A stretch of 58,648 bases of DNA from JBCCQH01 sp039024435. GTDB lineage: Bacteria; Bacteroidota; Bacteroidia; J057; JADKCL01. Below, piece by piece: positions 46,063 to 54,443 of this stretch. Positions within the stretch are counted from its first letter, which is position 1; every line of letters begins with the position of its first letter. The stretch lies in contig JBCCQH010000036.1 of assembly GCA_039024435.1 (NCBI GenBank), positions 1 to 58,648 on the forward strand. The letters run 5' to 3'. The translations under genes and the position numbers were made by a program. Under the pieces are notes generated by a model. It did not search any database, had not been told where the DNA came from, and worked only from the letters and a program-made list of their open reading frames with translations.

Positions 46063-48155
46063 GCAACAAGAATAACTTTTCCTTGTTTCCGGAAATGTCG
46101 GCCCTCAAGTCCACGCTTTGGGAGTTGCAGGGAGAATTTGCCCAGGCCAAGCCGGAGTTGCACGAGGCATTGGAGGCGCTTGCTCCCCAGGGGCAGAACC
46201 GCCCTCTGGACGAGTTGGAAGCGGCCGCCGTGTCCCAGTTGACCGAGCAGGCACCGCCGGAACTCACGGCTACGATTGCCCAGGCCCGGACGATTTACGA
46301 GCAACTGGATCAGCTTTTGAGCGATGCCGATGAGCGGGCGGCGGTGATTCGCGGAGAACGCGACGAGTACACCCGCGATCTGGTTGCCGCTGCTCTTGAA
46401 CCGAATTACCTGGAAATTGTGCGCCTCGCAAAGGAAATTCCTGCGCTGGGCTACGGAACCGAGGCCCTTGAACTGGAGCACGTCATGGAGACGCGGATCG
46501 GGGTGATGAACATTTTGCTGAACCGCACTTTCGAGGTGTGGGATCTGCGTCCGCCGCTCACCGTGAATGGCCAGGCGATCATCGATTTTTTTACCGGGAT
46601 GGCGGAGCGCTTTGCGGCGCTGGTCCACGTGGATGCGATGCTGCCCGCCTGGGACCTGACCGGGGCCTGGATGCGGCGCTGGGATGAGACCAAACCCGAA
46701 TTGCGCGCGGCGGTCCGCGCCGGCGTCCCCATCGGGCAATACGTCATGGCGCCGCCGCGCAACATCGACAACTACCGGAAGGGCAATCGGATTGCGACGC
46801 TGCAACTGAACTTCGGGCGCATGGCCTCGGCTTCGGTAGTGGGTGGCCTGTTGCCGGCCGGATTGGAACTGAATGCCCGCAACGGAGCGGTTCAGGTCAG
46901 CGATCCTGCCCGGCTGTTTCCGGGGGTCTTCAGCGATATTCAGCTCGAAGTCGTCAACGATGAAGGCTTCGACGCGGTGCTCGACTTGGGAGAAATCGAA
47001 TTCGGCCTCGACTTTGAAGCCAGCTACACCGTTTTCTCTCCGGTCAATACTGACATGGTCCAGCAAGGGGATCTACTCGCTTATCCGACCGATCCCGATG
47101 GCACCCTATCCGGGGCGCAGATTGTCGGGGGCAATTATCCGCCCGGCATTCGGTTTGCCACCCGCAGTGGTGAGTTGACGGTCCACGACCCGGCCAAATT
47201 GGTACCGGGAATCTATGACCTCAAGATCCTGACCCGGGATGTAAATGGGGGTGAGACCTTCCACGACATCCAAATTGAGTTTGCCGCCGCCGTTTCGGTT
47301 ACGGTAAATTACCAGGCGAACAGCCCCTATACGTTGCCCCTTTCCAATGATATCGCCCTGGCCAAACCCAGTGTCTCGACGGGCAGCATCCTTGGGGCGG
47401 CGCTGTTGAGCGGAAGCCTGCCCGGCGGGGCGATCTTGCAATCGGACGGCATCATCGCGGTCAACGATTCTACCCAATTGACCACCGGAAACTTTACCCT
47501 GGTGATTTCACTGACCACCTCGGTGGGGCCGGTGATCACCGCGACGTGCGATTTTACGATCAACTCAGACAGCGATCCGGAAGAGATCACCGCCAGCTAC
47601 CTGACCGACGGGAACTTTACCCTGCCGCTGGATTCGGGCACCATCCTCGCCACCCTCGAAGTCTCTTCGGGAACCGTGACCAAGGTGTCCATCGTTCAGG
47701 GCAACCTGCCCGACGGGGTCGAAATGAAATCGGATGGCAATCTGGTGATCAGCGACAGCAAAGCCATTCAGCCCGGCCAATTCGCCGTGGTGGTTTCGGT
47801 TTCGACGGCGGAAGGCCCGACGGCCACCGCCTCGGTCACGATTGTTTTCCAGGAGGAAAGCAGCTCAGATACCTTTGCCCAGTACGAACTCACCCGAACC
47901 TTGAGCTTGCCCCTGACCAATGATTTCCTCATCGCCACGGTAGAGATTACGCCGGGTGAAGTGATCGGAGCGAAACTGGGCGAAGGGGAAATGGCCCCGG
48001 GAACAGTTCTCCAGCCCAATGGGGACATGATGGTGGAAAACGAAAAAGAAGTCGTTGCCGGACAGTTTTCCATGCAGATTGAAATTACCTCCTCGGAAGA
48101 CGCCGTGCTGGTGATACCGCTCGACTTCGAAATCTTTGACGACAGTGACAAGTGA
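46059..48155 (+). CDS. eCIS-linked protein with five Ig-like modules, 698 aa
   Basis: A soluble 698-aa protein with no signal peptide. Residues 1-250 are helical and acidic (LKSTLWELQGEFAQAKPELHE). From about 255 five Ig-like modules of about 80-95 residues follow, with the pattern GxLPxGxxxxxxGxxxVxDxxxLxxGxFxxxI (GLELNARNGAVQVSDPARLF; GIRFATRSGELTVHDPAKLV; GAILQSDGIIAVNDSTQLTT). They match the modules in the extension of the preceding baseplate gene, so the two probably assemble into one structure. Start overlaps the preceding stop (ATGA). No known family is recognised outside the Ig modules; it is not a canonical Afp/Pvc component. Confidence 0.8.
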   Translation: MSNKNNFSLFPEMSALKSTLWELQGEFAQAKPELHEALEALAPQGQNRPLDELEAAAVSQLTEQAPPELTATIAQARTIYEQLDQLLSDADERAAVIRGERDEYTRDLVAAALEPNYLEIVRLAKEIPALGYGTEALELEHVMETRIGVMNILLNRTFEVWDLRPPLTVNGQAIIDFFTGMAERFAALVHVDAMLPAWDLTGAWMRRWDETKPELRAAVRAGVPIGQYVMAPPRNIDNYRKGNRIATLQLNFGRMASASVVGGLLPAGLELNARNGAVQVSDPARLFPGVFSDIQLEVVNDEGFDAVLDLGEIEFGLDFEASYTVFSPVNTDMVQQGDLLAYPTDPDGTLSGAQIVGGNYPPGIRFATRSGELTVHDPAKLVPGIYDLKILTRDVNGGETFHDIQIEFAAAVSVTVNYQANSPYTLPLSNDIALAKPSVSTGSILGAALLSGSLPGGAILQSDGIIAVNDSTQLTTGNFTLVISLTTSVGPVITATCDFTINSDSDPEEITASYLTDGNFTLPLDSGTILATLEVSSGTVTKVSIVQGNLPDGVEMKSDGNLVISDSKAIQPGQFAVVVSVSTAEGPTATASVTIVFQEESSSDTFAQYELTRTLSLPLTNDFLIATVEITPGEVIGAKLGEGEMAPGTVLQPNGDMMVENEKEVVAGQFSMQIEITSSEDAVLVIPLDFEIFDDSDK

Positions 48156-48168
48156 GGTGACCTGAATT

Positions 48169-50580
48169 TTGACTGAGCAATCCCATATCATCGGAAAACA
48201 GCACCTCAAGATTACCTTGGGGGACCGCGACCGCGCTTACGATACCCAGACCCGGGTGTTGGAAGTGTTTAAGTCGCAGGTGCTGCCGCGGATGCAAAGC
48301 TGGTTCGACGATCTCGTCGATCCGGAAGAAGTGATCCGCATTGACCGATTGCAGCTCGATCTGGGGGGAATCGACCTCACCAATTTGGAAGAGGATCTGG
48401 CCCGCAAGCTGGAAACTCAATTGCGGGATGCTTTTTTCCGGATGCGTTCCGGTGGTCAAGGCCCGGATTTGCCCAAGCTGGTGGTTGAACCGGCTTCTTT
48501 CAGCAAGATCGCCCTGCTGGAGCATTTTCTGCAGTACGGGATTCTGCCCTGGAGTGGGATCAATGGCCGGGTTAGCATCAAGGAAGTGGCGGAGGAACTG
48601 ATCGCCCGGGAACCACGGGCGCTGCGGAAAATGCTCTTGGACCTGGCTCCGGAGTTTGCGGTGCGGCGGCGGATTGCCTTGACCTTTTCGGAAGAAGTGG
48701 TCGGGCAAATGCTCGCGGCACTGCAAGCCCACTGGGCGCAAAGTCTGCCGCAGTTGCGCCGGGAAACCAAGCGCCTGGTAGAGGTATTTCCGCTGGTTGC
48801 GGTTCCGCTATCTGCGGCGCAGCGCCGGGACTTGCTCCAATTTGGGGTGGCACTGGCGGTGGCCTCGCAAACCAATCTGCGCTTGCCCGAAGTCGCGCAG
48901 TTGAGCACCGCCCAGCTCCGGCAAGTGGCCCAAGGCACTCCTTCGGCCCTGCGCGCCGCCGCCTTTGCGGCGGGATTGTGGTTGGCCGAACGCGAGGTGG
49001 TGGGTGCGGAAGCCCTCGCCCGCCGCATCGCGGACTGGCCGGTGCCGAAGCTGGCGGCTTTTCCGGAACGACTTACCTCGGAGCTGGGAGAAGCGGAAAC
49101 GGCTTGGGCGGCGGTGCGCTCAGTGCTGGCGCGGATGTTGCGCCGGGCGGAAATGCGCCGCGAAATGGCCAATGCGCTTTCCGCCGAACAGTTGCGGGCA
49201 TTGCTGGCGGCGTTTGATCGGGGCTGGTCACAAATTCTGCCGCGCTTGAGCGAGGAAGTTGGGCGCTTTCTGAATGAATATCCGCTGGTGGCGGTTCCGC
49301 TGGCCGCCCGCACGGAAAAATTAATGTTTCGCTTTTTTCTGGCGCTCGCCGTGGCGGAAGAAACCGGCACGGTGCCGGTGGAGCTGACCGGACTTGCTCC
49401 GGAATTGTTGCGGCACTTGCGGGCGGGGGCACCCTCGGCCCGGAGCACGGTGGCCCTGGTTCTGGCGCGGTTTTTCGTGGCGGAAGCGGGACCGGCGCAG
49501 CCCGATGCATTGGCGCAGCGCTTGGAAAAATGGCCGGTGGCGCGCCTGGCCGAGCTTCCGGCGCGGCTCGCGACGGTGAGCGGAGCGGCGGAAACGGCCA
49601 ATTCTGCGCTTTGGCGGACTTTGTTGGGCGATTGGGCGGGAGCCGAATCGCTGCCCAAGCTGTCGGCGACGGAGCGCAAGGCGATCATCGCGCGGGTGCT
49701 GGCCGGAAAATTGGTGCGCGGCGAGGCGGTGGCCGAGCGCAAGTGGTTGGTGGCCAGCCTGCGGGCATTGGTCCAGTACACCAATGCGGAAGCCCGGGGG
49801 ATGACGGATGCCGTACCCAATCCGGCGACGGGCGCGGCAAGTGGCGGCCCGGTGGGCAATTGGACGGTGGAAAAACTGCTCCGGGCCCTGGAAAATAGCC
49901 GAAGTACCGGCAACGTGGCGGCGGCTTTGCCCGCAGTGCTCAAGCTGTTGGCGATGCGGGAAGAACTGCGGGATCAAGCGGAGAAAAGCGCCCCCCAACA
50001 TCCGGCTTCCTCGGCAAATGCGGGCAAAAAAGAAGACAATTTGTCCACCCAAGAGCGGCTCTGGCCCCGTCGCCCGGTGGAAGAAGCCTATATCAACAAT
50101 GCAGGTTTGGTCCTGCTGAATCCGTTCTTTTCCGGGCTATTTGATCGTTTGGGATGGCTGGAAGCCGGACAATTTGTGAATTCGGAACGCCAGGGACACG
50201 CGGCGCTTTTGCTACAGTACCTGGCGACTGGGGAAAGGGAAGTGGAAGAAGAATACACTTTGGCCCTGAACAAATTGCTGGTGGGACTGCCGGTGGAAGC
50301 ACCGGTGGACCTCGCCTGGCGGCCGGATGCGGAGACGCGGAAGCGGGCAGATTTGGTGCTGGCTTCGGCGATTCACAACTGGCCCAAGATCGGGAAGATC
50401 GATCACCAGGAATTGCGGCAAGGATTCATTTGCCGGGAGGGAAAAATGACCGCTTCGGGCGCGAACTGGCAGTTAAAAATCGAACGTGGACCGTACGATG
50501 TGCTGCTGGAATTTATTCCTTGGAGCTACGGGATCGTGCGACTTTCCTGGATGGAAGCCATGATTGCGGTTGACTGGTGA
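48169..50580 (+). CDS. eCIS tape-measure protein (CIS_TMP family, Afp14-position)
   Basis: An 803-aa protein of the contractile-injection tape-measure family. N-terminus HIIGKQHLKITLGDRDRAYD, then WFDDLVDPEEVIRIDRLQLD; C-terminus YINNAGLVLLNPFFSGLFDR, LQYLATGEREVEEEYTLALN and FIPWSYGIVRLSWMEAMIAVDW, all family hallmarks. The middle (about 180-620) is long, Ala/Leu/Arg-rich and helical, the part that sets tail length. A TTG start at 48169 with GAGGTGACC upstream is the best available start; no nearby ATG fits. Confidence 0.93.
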   Translation: MTEQSHIIGKQHLKITLGDRDRAYDTQTRVLEVFKSQVLPRMQSWFDDLVDPEEVIRIDRLQLDLGGIDLTNLEEDLARKLETQLRDAFFRMRSGGQGPDLPKLVVEPASFSKIALLEHFLQYGILPWSGINGRVSIKEVAEELIAREPRALRKMLLDLAPEFAVRRRIALTFSEEVVGQMLAALQAHWAQSLPQLRRETKRLVEVFPLVAVPLSAAQRRDLLQFGVALAVASQTNLRLPEVAQLSTAQLRQVAQGTPSALRAAAFAAGLWLAEREVVGAEALARRIADWPVPKLAAFPERLTSELGEAETAWAAVRSVLARMLRRAEMRREMANALSAEQLRALLAAFDRGWSQILPRLSEEVGRFLNEYPLVAVPLAARTEKLMFRFFLALAVAEETGTVPVELTGLAPELLRHLRAGAPSARSTVALVLARFFVAEAGPAQPDALAQRLEKWPVARLAELPARLATVSGAAETANSALWRTLLGDWAGAESLPKLSATERKAIIARVLAGKLVRGEAVAERKWLVASLRALVQYTNAEARGMTDAVPNPATGAASGGPVGNWTVEKLLRALENSRSTGNVAAALPAVLKLLAMREELRDQAEKSAPQHPASSANAGKKEDNLSTQERLWPRRPVEEAYINNAGLVLLNPFFSGLFDRLGWLEAGQFVNSERQGHAALLLQYLATGEREVEEEYTLALNKLLVGLPVEAPVDLAWRPDAETRKRADLVLASAIHNWPKIGKIDHQELRQGFICREGKMTASGANWQLKIERGPYDVLLEFIPWSYGIVRLSWMEAMIAVDW

Positions 50581-50727
50581 AAAAACCGAAAATAATGCAG
50601 AAAAAGGCGAAAAAAACACGATTAATGTTTCCCGAAACGAAAAAATTCAGTATTTTTATTACTCCTGAAAAACGGAATTTACCGGGTCATAACTGGGAGT
50701 ATACTATCACAACAAACTTGATTTTAC

Positions 50728-51561
50728 ATGGCAGGTGATAAGAGAATAACCGAGCTCCCCGCAGCGGGGGAACTGACCCTGGATGACTTGCTCGCCGTGG
50801 TTCACAATGGCGTAACCAGCCGGGTGACCCTCCGAGACTTGATCAAGGAATTGCAAATCGATATTCCGCAACCCAGGATCCGCATACGGCGGGACATTGA
50901 GAAGACGAATTTTGGGCACGACGAAGTTTTTGCCTACTGGGAAGGAAGCGACAATCGCTTCCTGAAATACAACCCTGAGTTTTGGTTGTACCGGTACAAA
51001 AAGGCCCAGTTGCGCACAATTATCAATAAAGAGACCAACAACCGGGAAAAGCGGTGGGTCAAAAAGCGCTTTGTGCATCCGAGCCACCAACACGGCCAAG
51101 GAAAACTGAGCGACAGCGATCCGACCGATCTGACGCAGGGGCCACGTTATTACGGAGGCGCCTATGCGGTACCGACCGGCTCCGGGGTACAGACGATTGC
51201 CATCCGCAACACCGAATGGGCGGTGGACAGCGACCCCTTCTCGGAAACGAAGTTGAATCTCGAACCCTGGAAATGGTACCGGGTGAAAGGTATGGCGTCA
51301 AACGCTATGATCTCCCCGCAGTCATTTCCCCGCGCCGAACAACCGACCCCCCGGGGCACCGGCTCTTCAAAATCGCGCATGGTGGTGTTCAAAGCGCGGA
51401 TCGCAATCGACAATCCGCATCCTGAATCGGGACACCCCAAAATTTTCGGACCGTTCTCTGAAACATTCATTCTGTACCCCCATAAGTCCGGTGGGTTGTA
51501 CCGAGGATTCAAATTTTTCCTGGGTTCTGAGGGTGCGCCTCAGCTCAGGTATCGAAACTGA
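50728..51561 (+). CDS. Short fibre-like protein with phage-type N-terminal anchor, 277 aa
   Basis: A 277-aa protein. The N-terminus (KRITELPAAGELTLDDLLAV, then VTSRVTLRDLIKEL) is the typical start of phage tail-fibre or tail-spike proteins that dock to the baseplate. The rest is basic, Trp/Tyr-rich beta structure (YWEGSDNRFLKY, EPWKWYRVKGM, GGLYRGFKFFLGSEG) and no receptor-binding tip family is recognised. Too short for an Afp13-type long fibre, so either a short adhesin or an adaptor. It follows an AT-rich 147-bp break after the tape measure. Confidence 0.75.
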   Translation: MAGDKRITELPAAGELTLDDLLAVVHNGVTSRVTLRDLIKELQIDIPQPRIRIRRDIEKTNFGHDEVFAYWEGSDNRFLKYNPEFWLYRYKKAQLRTIINKETNNREKRWVKKRFVHPSHQHGQGKLSDSDPTDLTQGPRYYGGAYAVPTGSGVQTIAIRNTEWAVDSDPFSETKLNLEPWKWYRVKGMASNAMISPQSFPRAEQPTPRGTGSSKSRMVVFKARIAIDNPHPESGHPKIFGPFSETFILYPHKSGGLYRGFKFFLGSEGAPQLRYRN

Positions 51562-52167
51562 ATATAGAATTACAAGATATTTCCGAAAGGCATAACCGTA
51601 ATCCGTTGCTCGCTACGGTGAGTTGAGCAAACCACGGTTCATCGAATCAAAGAATGGTTTGAACGAATCTACCGAGTGAACTGGTTCGAGCCGTAGGCTC
51701 ATTAAGGGCCGCGAAGCTCAACCGATCTGGAAGAATCTACCGAATCGAATGGGGCGACCGCGTCGTAAGATGCAACTGTGCCGCTAGATTCACCTGATTT
51801 GGAAGGAGCGACCGAGTGGACTGGTTCGAGTCGCAAGGCTCAATACGAATCGCGAAACTCACTTGATTCAGAAGAACCAAGAGATTCAAAAAAGAGCTGT
51901 GTTAGGCTCACATAACTCACTAGAGCGCCCTTTGGGGCGAAACGGTATCAATGCGATGTGACGAATACTTTGGCTTATCGTAACGGGGCTATATCACTCA
52001 TCCATCTGTGAACGCCCTCTCGCCGGGTACCAGTCCTCCCTTTGGGGAGAATGACGCGAACCTATGCTACATGCAAAGTAGTGTACTGCCTCCGGATGAA
52101 ATGCTCGGCCTAAAAATCGGGCCTCCCTTTGGGGAGAAAACCTTAGGGGGATGCTTCCATTGCAATT

Positions 52168-52190
52168 GGGGGCTCCCCCGCTTTTTTATT
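52168..52190 (+). terminator. Intrinsic terminator before the AAA+ ATPase gene
   Basis: GGGGG (52168-52172), CT, CCCCC (52175-52179), then GCTTTTTTATT. It would end the main eCIS transcript or the repeat-containing RNA, so the ATPase gene probably uses its own promoter. Confidence 0.75.
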
Positions 52191-52227
52191 GGTCAAGTGC
52201 GGTTGCGCTTTCGGGGTGAACCGCCCA

Positions 52228-52258
52228 TTTTGATTGCTTCCTGAACGTACTGACTTTG
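52228..52258 (+). promoter_or_regulatory. Candidate promoter of the AAA+ ATPase gene
   Basis: TTTTG (52228-52232) followed after 18 bp by TGACTTTG (52251-52258), one mismatch from the TAnnTTTG -7 box, 15 bp before the ATG at 52274. It lies just after the terminator at 52168-52190, where a new transcript should begin. Confidence 0.35.
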
Positions 52259-52273
52259 CAGTCCAATTTACTT

Positions 52274-53635
52274 ATGGCAGCCGAAGAAAAATTAGCCGAT
52301 TGGCCCGTGCGCAATGCACTGCATCTGGAAAATGAGATCCGGTGGTTTGTCGCCCTCGCCGAGCGCCGCATTGCTCTGCATTTGCAGACCGAAACCGAGT
52401 CTGAATCTCCGATTGACGCCCCGGAGTTGGTCATCGATGGGACGCCTTATGCCGAGTTTGTTGTGGGAAACGCGCTGGCCGAGGAGGAACGGCTGATGCT
52501 GATTGCGGTCTTGCTGCCCTTTATCCGGCCGCAGGCCTTGGATGTGTTGCGGTTGCAGCACCAGGATGGCAGTAAGTTTGCCGAGTTTGGTGGCGTCAAG
52601 GCTCCCAACCATGCAGGGATGATCCCGACGGGCGAGACGATTTTGTTCTTGCTGGCGGGAACTGATCTTGTCTTGCGGTTTTTCTACCAGCAGTTGTTGG
52701 ATCCGGATCACCCGTTGTTTCGGGGAAAATGGCTGCAAATGGGGACGGTGAGCAGCATCGAGCCGATCTGGTCGGCGCCGATTACGCCTTCCTCGGAGTT
52801 GGTCGCCTGGCTGACCACGGGCGATCTGGGGAGTCCAGAATTCGGGACCTCATTTCCGGCGGAGAAGATCGAAACCAACCGGGAGTGGAGCGAACTTGTG
52901 CTGCCCGGGTCGACGCTGCGCGAAGTGCAGGAAGTACTGGACTGGATCGTGCACGAGGATACGGTCATGAACAAATGGGGCCTGGGCCGAAAACTGGCGC
53001 CGGGTTACCGGGCGCTGTTCTACGGTCCTCCGGGAACGGGCAAGACGTTTACGACGACGCTGCTCGGACGGGCCAGTGGACGCGAAGTCTACCGGATCGA
53101 CTTGTCGATGGTGGTGAGCAAGTACATCGGGGAAACGGAAAAAAATCTGAAAAATGTCTTTGACAAAGCGCAGTCGCGTGGGTGGATTCTTTTCTTCGAT
53201 GAGGCAGATGCCCTGTTTGGGCAGCGGACCAACATTTCTGACTCCAAGGATCGCTTCGCGAACCAAGAGGTGAGTTACCTGTTGCAGCGGGTCGAGAATT
53301 TCGATGGGGTGGCCATCCTCGCGACAAACAACAAGGAAAACCTGGACAGTGCCTTTACCCGGCGCTTCCAGTCGGTGGTCCTCTTCCCGGTACCCAATGC
53401 CGACGAGCGCCTGCGGTTGTGGGAGTCGGCTTTGCCTCCGGCACTGGAATTGGGCCCCGATGTGGACCTGCGCATCCTGGCCCGAAAATTTGAGATGACC
53501 GGGGGTAGCATCATGAATGTGATTCGGACTTGCGGTCTGAACGCCGCCAAGCGCGGCAATCCGGTCCTGCGAATGGGCGATTTTATGGACGGCATTCGCA
53601 AGGAATTCCAAAAAACCGGCCAGATTATGGCTTGA
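52274..53635 (+). CDS. eCIS AAA+ ATPase (Afp15/Pvc15-like)
   Basis: A 453-aa AAA+ ATPase. Walker A FYGPPGTGKT at residues 251-258 (GPPGTGKT), Walker B ILFFDEADALFG with D309/E310, and FTRRFQSVVLFP as the sensor/arginine-finger region. An N-terminal part of about 200 residues (WFVALAERRIALHL ... LLPFIRPQALDVL) is the family's extra domain. Afp15/Pvc15 ATPases are needed for particle assembly or effector loading, not part of the mature particle. It is preceded by a terminator and a candidate promoter. Confidence 0.95.
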   Translation: MAAEEKLADWPVRNALHLENEIRWFVALAERRIALHLQTETESESPIDAPELVIDGTPYAEFVVGNALAEEERLMLIAVLLPFIRPQALDVLRLQHQDGSKFAEFGGVKAPNHAGMIPTGETILFLLAGTDLVLRFFYQQLLDPDHPLFRGKWLQMGTVSSIEPIWSAPITPSSELVAWLTTGDLGSPEFGTSFPAEKIETNREWSELVLPGSTLREVQEVLDWIVHEDTVMNKWGLGRKLAPGYRALFYGPPGTGKTFTTTLLGRASGREVYRIDLSMVVSKYIGETEKNLKNVFDKAQSRGWILFFDEADALFGQRTNISDSKDRFANQEVSYLLQRVENFDGVAILATNNKENLDSAFTRRFQSVVLFPVPNADERLRLWESALPPALELGPDVDLRILARKFEMTGGSIMNVIRTCGLNAAKRGNPVLRMGDFMDGIRKEFQKTGQIMA

Positions 53636-53708
53636 GGAAGCGTGCGAAATGGGGCCAATGCAACGCTGCGGGGACGAGAAAAATTGGGGGGCAAACCCCG
53701 CTGATTTC

Positions 53709-53749
53709 CGCCGAAATTTTGTATTTTGATTGTCCAATCAATTTCGGCG
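53709..53749. promoter_or_regulatory. Perfect 10-bp inverted repeat in front of the small lipoprotein
   Basis: CGCCGAAATT (53709-53718) and AATTTCGGCG (53740-53749), with GATTG-tccaATC inside the arms, ending 4 bp before the ATG at 53754. It overlaps the TATTTTGA promoter-like box. It could be an operator, or a leader hairpin that hides the start codon, or a 3' structure of the ATPase transcript. Confidence 0.55.
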
Positions 53750-53753
53750 AAGA

Positions 53754-53888
53754 ATGAAACGAGCACTTGGTATTTTTTTGGTAGTGGTCTTTGCGGCCAG
53801 TCTTTTTTCCAGTTGTGTCGGTGGGCGAAAGCGCTCCGGATACTCAAGCAAATATCCTTGCCACCAACGCCATCCCTGCGACCACTGA
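53754..53888 (+). CDS. 44-aa Cys/His-containing lipoprotein
   Basis: A very short protein: a hydrophobic signal (RALGIFLVVVFAASLFSS), lipobox-like SSCVGG with lipidated Cys, then a basic C-terminus with PCHQRHPCDH. Two Cys and three His in the last ten residues could bind metal. It sits directly after the eCIS ATPase behind the inverted repeat at 53709-53749. Short lipoproteins of this form (signal, Cys, Arg/Lys, CxxxHxC tail) are common in Bacteroidota; whether this one is linked to the eCIS is unknown. Confidence 0.6.
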   Translation: MKRALGIFLVVVFAASLFSSCVGGRKRSGYSSKYPCHQRHPCDH

Positions 53889-54443
53889 GGGGGGAATGCG
53901 TTGACAAGTCCTATCCATTCGGCCTAATTTTTATTTCTTCACGCGCCTCCGGCGTCACAAAAGCTGCAGTGGTGCACCGGAATTCTTGTGTCGGTAGCCC
54001 GCGGTAAATCCCGGCCGGCTACCGGCAAAAGCTCCCTGCCGGGGACGATTTCCATTTTTTCTTTCCGTTTTTGCTCCGATCTGCAACCCTGAATCGGCGA
54101 CGCGGTCTTTGGGGTGTAATCATCTTCATCGAGTACGACAATTAATAGTTTCACTGCGCTTTTTTAGAGCGAATCTTGAGAATTCCCGGAAGAATTTTCC
54201 TCGCCACTTCGGGACCATGACTCGCAAAGTGAGCCATGACCGGCGATGGTGAATTTCCTAAGTCCGCTTTAAAACCGCCCCTAGGCTTTAATCCAAGGAC
54301 CGGCAAAAGATATCGGCCACCTCAGTTCATTGATCGGAGCCGAGCGGCATTCTTCCGTCAAATTTCTCCCATCGTGACCGGGTGTGCTGTATTGCCCCGG
54401 GCCGGTGTATGCCCAAACCTCTTCAAGAAATATGCGATACCAA
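53889..54443. other. 555-bp spacer, no convincing gene
   Basis: A 71-codon - strand frame (53939-54154, start MKLLIVVLDEDD) has a plausible start but a degenerate second half and no family; it could be a gene remnant. The right end is the leader of the OmpA-domain gene. Confidence 0.35.

Larger units (their letters stand above)
51562..52273. other. 712-bp noncoding region with repeated RNA-like hairpins
   Basis: No credible protein frame. Three imperfect tandem units of about 70 bp start at 51665, 51733 and 51805 with a shared GA(A/G)(T/C)(C)xACCGAxT opening. Each holds a hairpin at the same place: GAGCC-GTA-GGCTC (51688-51700), CGAC-CGC-GTCG (51755-51765), GAGTC-GCAA-GGCTC (51828-51841). 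The stems differ by compensating changes. Three CCCTTTGGGG hairpins follow at 51926, 52036 and 52123, then a terminator at 52168-52190. It looks like a structured, terminated RNA between the fibre-like and ATPase genes; function unknown. Confidence 0.6.

Noticed and set aside
48456..49943. 495-codon open frame on the - strand
   Set aside because: Ala/Arg/Ser-rich mirror of the helical middle of the tape-measure gene.
51660..51850. tRNA-like GGTTCGA motifs in the noncoding repeats
   Set aside because: GGTTCGAGCC resembles a T-arm, but no acceptor, D-arm or anticodon stem can be folded around it.
53939..54154. 71-codon - strand frame starting MKLLIVVLDEDD
   Set aside because: The start looks protein-like but the rest is degenerate and unsupported; kept only as a possible remnant in the spacer entry.
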